Shown here: piece after piece, positions 9,323 to 11,174 of the stretch
Position numbering within the stretch: the first letter of the stretch is position 1
How the letters are laid out: each line of letters starts with the position of its first letter
From: an uncultured Methylophaga sp.
Lineage (GTDB): Bacteria; Pseudomonadota; Gammaproteobacteria; Nitrosococcales; Methylophagaceae
Direction: 5' to 3'
Length of the DNA: 11,174 bases
Assembly (NCBI GenBank): GCA_947631375.1
Contig: CANRLD010000045.1
Coordinates: 1-11,174 of the forward strand
Position numbers and translations under genes: made by a program
Notes under the pieces: generated by a model
Databases searched by the model: none
What the model was told of the DNA's origin: nothing
The model's input: only the letters and a program-made list of their open reading frames with translations

Positions 9323-9827
9323 GTTGAGCCTGCAGGGTACCCTGTCCTTCCATGATTAATTCACATACTTCGCGCGCGGCGCCTTTGCCACCGCCGGATG
9401 GGGTGATCCAGTGGGCGTGTTTCTTGACGACTGCATCAGCATCCTGAACGGCGATTGCTAGCCCGACCCGATGCATAATAGCCAAGTCGACCCAGTCATC
9501 ACCAACATAAGCACATTGTTCCGGTGTTAATTTGAGAATTTTCAGCAATTCCTCAAAAGCCGGCAGTTTCACTCTTTGCCCCTGAAAAACATGGTTGATA
9601 CCAAGGCTTTGCATACGGTGCTCAACGACTCTTGAGGTGCGGCCGGTAATAATAGCGATATCGACACCGGTATATTGCAACAGTTTCATGCCATGACCAT
9701 CACGCGAGTGAAACGCTTTATATTCCTCACCATCATCGCCGATGATGATGCTGCCGTCCGTCAACACGCCATCGACATCAAAAATCACTAATTTAATTTG
9801 TTTGGTACGGGACGTAATATCCTGCAT
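9306..9827 (-). CDS. kdsC: 3-deoxy-D-manno-octulosonate 8-phosphate phosphatase
   Basis: Removes the phosphate from Kdo 8-phosphate to give Kdo, the LPS inner-core sugar; cytoplasmic HAD-superfamily tetramer of the capless C0 type. The 173-residue product has motif I FDVDGVLTDG (nucleophile D17, acid D19), motif II TGRTS (61-65), motif III lysine K87 in RVKLPAF, and motif IV GDDWVDL (D110, D111, D114). The C-terminal GGGKGAARE (145-153) is the flexible tail that reaches a neighbouring active site. The ATG at 9827 has AGGAA eight bases upstream; an earlier in-frame ATG at 9860 would overlap kdsD and lacks such a site. It sits 16 bases after kdsD and overlaps lptC. Confidence 0.97.
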   Translation of the reverse strand: MQDITSRTKQIKLVIFDVDGVLTDGSIIIGDDGEEYKAFHSRDGHGMKLLQYTGVDIAIITGRTSRVVEHRMQSLGINHVFQGQRVKLPAFEELLKILKLTPEQCAYVGDDWVDLAIMHRVGLAIAVQDADAVVKKHAHWITPSGGGKGAAREVCELIMEGQGTLQAQLERHF

Positions 9828-9843
9828 GAATGTTTCCTGAAAT

Positions 9844-10821
9844 TTATACGACGCCAGCACGTAATAGATCGTGCATATTAAGGGCGCCGGTTAGTTTATT
9901 GTGTTTATCGGTAATTAACAGACCGTTTATCTTATAGCGCTGCATCATTTGCAATGCTTCAGCAGCCAGCATTTCTGCATGGCCGGTTTTACATTGCCGA
10001 GTCATGTGTTCTTCCAAAGGTGCCGTGTGTATATCGACCGCATGTGCCAGTACGCGGCGTAAGTCGCCATCAGTGAAAATTCCGACCACATTGTCCTGAT
10101 CGTCCACTATAGCGGTCATGCCCAGACTTTTATTGGACATTTCAATCAATGCTTCGCGTAATGATGCGCTTTCATGAACCTGTGGTATGGCTTCGCCGCT
10201 GTGCATGATATCGCTGACACGTAATAATAGTCTTCGTCCCAAATGCCCGCCAGGGTGTGACATGGCAAAGTCTTCCGCAGTAAAACCGCGGGCTTCCAGT
10301 AAGGCAATTGCCAAGGCATCACCCATGACTAATGCGACAGTAGTGCTGGAAGTCGGCGCCAGCCCTAATGGGCAGGCTTCTTTGTATACACGGACATTGA
10401 TATTGGCACTGGCGCATTGTGCCAACGTGGACTGTGCTCTGCCGGTCATGCTGATTAACGGTATGCCCAGTCGTTTAATCAGCGGGAGGATGGTGAGAAT
10501 TTCAGCGGTTTCTCCAGAGTTGGATAACGCCAGTACCACATCCTTATCGGTGATCATGCCCAGATCACCATGGCTGGCTTCACCGGGATGCACAAAAAAA
10601 GCCGGACTACCGGTACTGGCTAGCGTGGCGGCAATTTTACTACCAATGTGGCCGGACTTTCCCATGCCAATGACGACAATCCGCCCCTGGCACTGCAACA
10701 GATACTCACAGGCACGAACAAATTCATCATCAATGCGATCGCGCAACAGAGCGATCGCCTCCAGCTCAGTATCAATGACTGCCAGTGCAAGCTGTTTGAG
10801 TTTGTCCGCATCAATCTTCAT
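9844..10821 (-). CDS. kdsD: D-arabinose 5-phosphate isomerase
   Basis: Interconverts ribulose 5-phosphate and arabinose 5-phosphate, supplying the precursor of Kdo; cytoplasmic. The 325-residue product has a SIS domain (about 35-180) followed by two CBS domains (about 203-325). GMGKSGHIG (52-60), NSGETAE (101-107) and SHPGGHLG (188-195) are clear. K55, E107, E148 and H189 correspond to the catalytic K59, E111, E152 and H193 of E. coli KdsD at a constant offset of four. The E. coli protein has 328 residues. It is the first gene of the kds-lpt operon. The ribosome binding site is poor: AAGG lies about 15 bases before the ATG. Confidence 0.97.
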   Translation of the reverse strand: MKIDADKLKQLALAVIDTELEAIALLRDRIDDEFVRACEYLLQCQGRIVVIGMGKSGHIGSKIAATLASTGSPAFFVHPGEASHGDLGMITDKDVVLALSNSGETAEILTILPLIKRLGIPLISMTGRAQSTLAQCASANINVRVYKEACPLGLAPTSSTTVALVMGDALAIALLEARGFTAEDFAMSHPGGHLGRRLLLRVSDIMHSGEAIPQVHESASLREALIEMSNKSLGMTAIVDDQDNVVGIFTDGDLRRVLAHAVDIHTAPLEEHMTRQCKTGHAEMLAAEALQMMQRYKINGLLITDKHNKLTGALNMHDLLRAGVV

Positions 10822-11043
10822 CTATTGTTATGTCTACCTTAGTCATCATAAATATGTCGGGGAAAACCTGGACATAGTGTGCATTTGAGTGTCCGGTCAG
10901 CGTTAACTGTAATCAAGAACAGAGGCCAATGTGCAGGAACTCGCCTAATTATAAAGCTAAATTTATGCTTTGGCAGTCGAAGAGGGCTGATCGCTGTATG
11001 AGCAGCTACGCTATGTAAGTAACTACTGATGTTAGCCAGCGAC
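10822..11043. other. Intergenic region upstream of kdsD
   Basis: About 220 bases between the terminator of the upstream gene and kdsD. Apart from the candidate -10 elements I see no conserved gene, RNA or repeat here. A 70-codon minus-strand frame across it has no recognisable features and is likely chance. Confidence 0.5.
10948..10953 (-). promoter_or_regulatory. Candidate -10 element for the kdsD-lptB operon
   Basis: The minus strand reads TATAAT here, in an A/T-rich stretch about 125 bases before kdsD. No good -35 is found at 16-18 bases upstream (TGCCAA at 17). A second candidate, TATGAT at 10850-10845, would give a leader of under 20 bases. Either is only tentative. Confidence 0.3.
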
Positions 11044-11076
11044 GAAAACAAACAAGCCGGAATGAATCCCGGCTTG
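11044..11076 (-). terminator. Rho-independent terminator of the gene at the right edge
   Basis: CAAGCCGG (11053-11060) and CCGGCTTG (11069-11076) form an eight-pair stem with an eight-base loop. On the minus strand the stem is followed by TTTGTTTTC, a usable U-rich tract; the plus-strand tail is weaker. It lies 43 bases after the stop codon at 11120, so it ends that gene's transcript and isolates the kds-lpt operon. Confidence 0.75.
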
Positions 11077-11119
11077 GTTTAGTTATTGGATGAGGTTTGC
11101 AATCAATACGCTTGCGGTG

Positions 11120-11174
11120 TTACTCATCATCAAACAGATCAAACTCATCGTCTGGCGGATTGCCATCATAGACC
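11120..11174 (-). CDS. C-terminal end of an unidentified gene (partial)
   Basis: The last 17 codons read VYDGNPPDDEFDLFDDE and then TAA, followed by a good terminator. The tail is strongly acidic, with nine Asp/Glu. The rest of the gene lies beyond the window, and the family cannot be named from so little. The stop plus terminator make a real coding end likely. Confidence 0.55.
   Translation of the reverse strand, partial: VYDGNPPDDEFDLFDDE

Noticed and set aside
10187..10888. A 233-codon plus-strand frame
   Set aside because: It runs antisense to kdsD, whose protein is fully convincing, and shows no recognisable domain.
10839..11051. A 70-codon minus-strand frame between the terminator and kdsD
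   Set aside because: It starts inside the terminator region, has no ribosome binding site or domain, and overlaps the likely promoter.

Overview
The window looks like an ordinary stretch of gammaproteobacterial chromosome. The housekeeping proteins resemble their Escherichia coli counterparts in length and active-site numbering: GuaA has 525 residues with C86/H181/E183, LptB has 241, and KdsD carries the catalytic set at a constant offset of four. The divergent guaB/xseA pair and the kdsD-kdsC-lptC-lptA-lptB order are typical of that class. A NMT1/THI5-type hybrid sensor kinase next to these genes would fit an environmental lineage such as methylotrophic or sulfur-oxidising gammaproteobacteria, but the genus cannot be fixed from this sequence.

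Layout, left to right. (1) 50-3153, minus strand: guaB then guaA, the two steps from IMP to GMP, separated by 62 bases that hold a strong terminator-like hairpin. (2) 3154-3215: a compact divergent promoter region between guaB and xseA. (3) 3216-4730, plus strand: xseA, the exonuclease VII large subunit, with a long glutamine-rich coiled coil. (4) 4739-7139, minus strand and convergent with xseA: a damaged gene for a hybrid histidine kinase. Its periplasmic NMT1/THI5-like domain carries one in-frame stop codon and a frame-shifting deletion. The membrane segment, PAS, HisKA, HATPase and receiver parts stay open for 1.9 kb. (5) 7224-10821, minus strand: a tight five-gene operon, kdsD-kdsC-lptC-lptA-lptB, for making the LPS inner-core sugar Kdo and moving LPS from the inner to the outer membrane. 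LptA has an extra C-terminal SH3b domain. (6) 10822-11119: a leader or intergenic region with a candidate promoter and an intrinsic terminator. (7) 11120-11174: the last codons of an unidentified minus-strand gene with a very acidic tail.

In the LPS block, KdsD and KdsC make Kdo. LptB powers extraction of LPS from the inner membrane. LptC and LptA form the first part of the periplasmic bridge. Tail-to-head overlaps of 17 and 20 bases and gaps of 13 and 16 bases suggest co-transcription and translational coupling.

I found no defence system, mobile element, CRISPR array or RNA gene. The points most worth a second look are the decayed sensor kinase (a nonsense codon plus a deletion, yet an intact kinase core), the LptA-SH3b fusion, the terminator inside guaB-guaA, and the absence of rpoN from its usual place after lptB.
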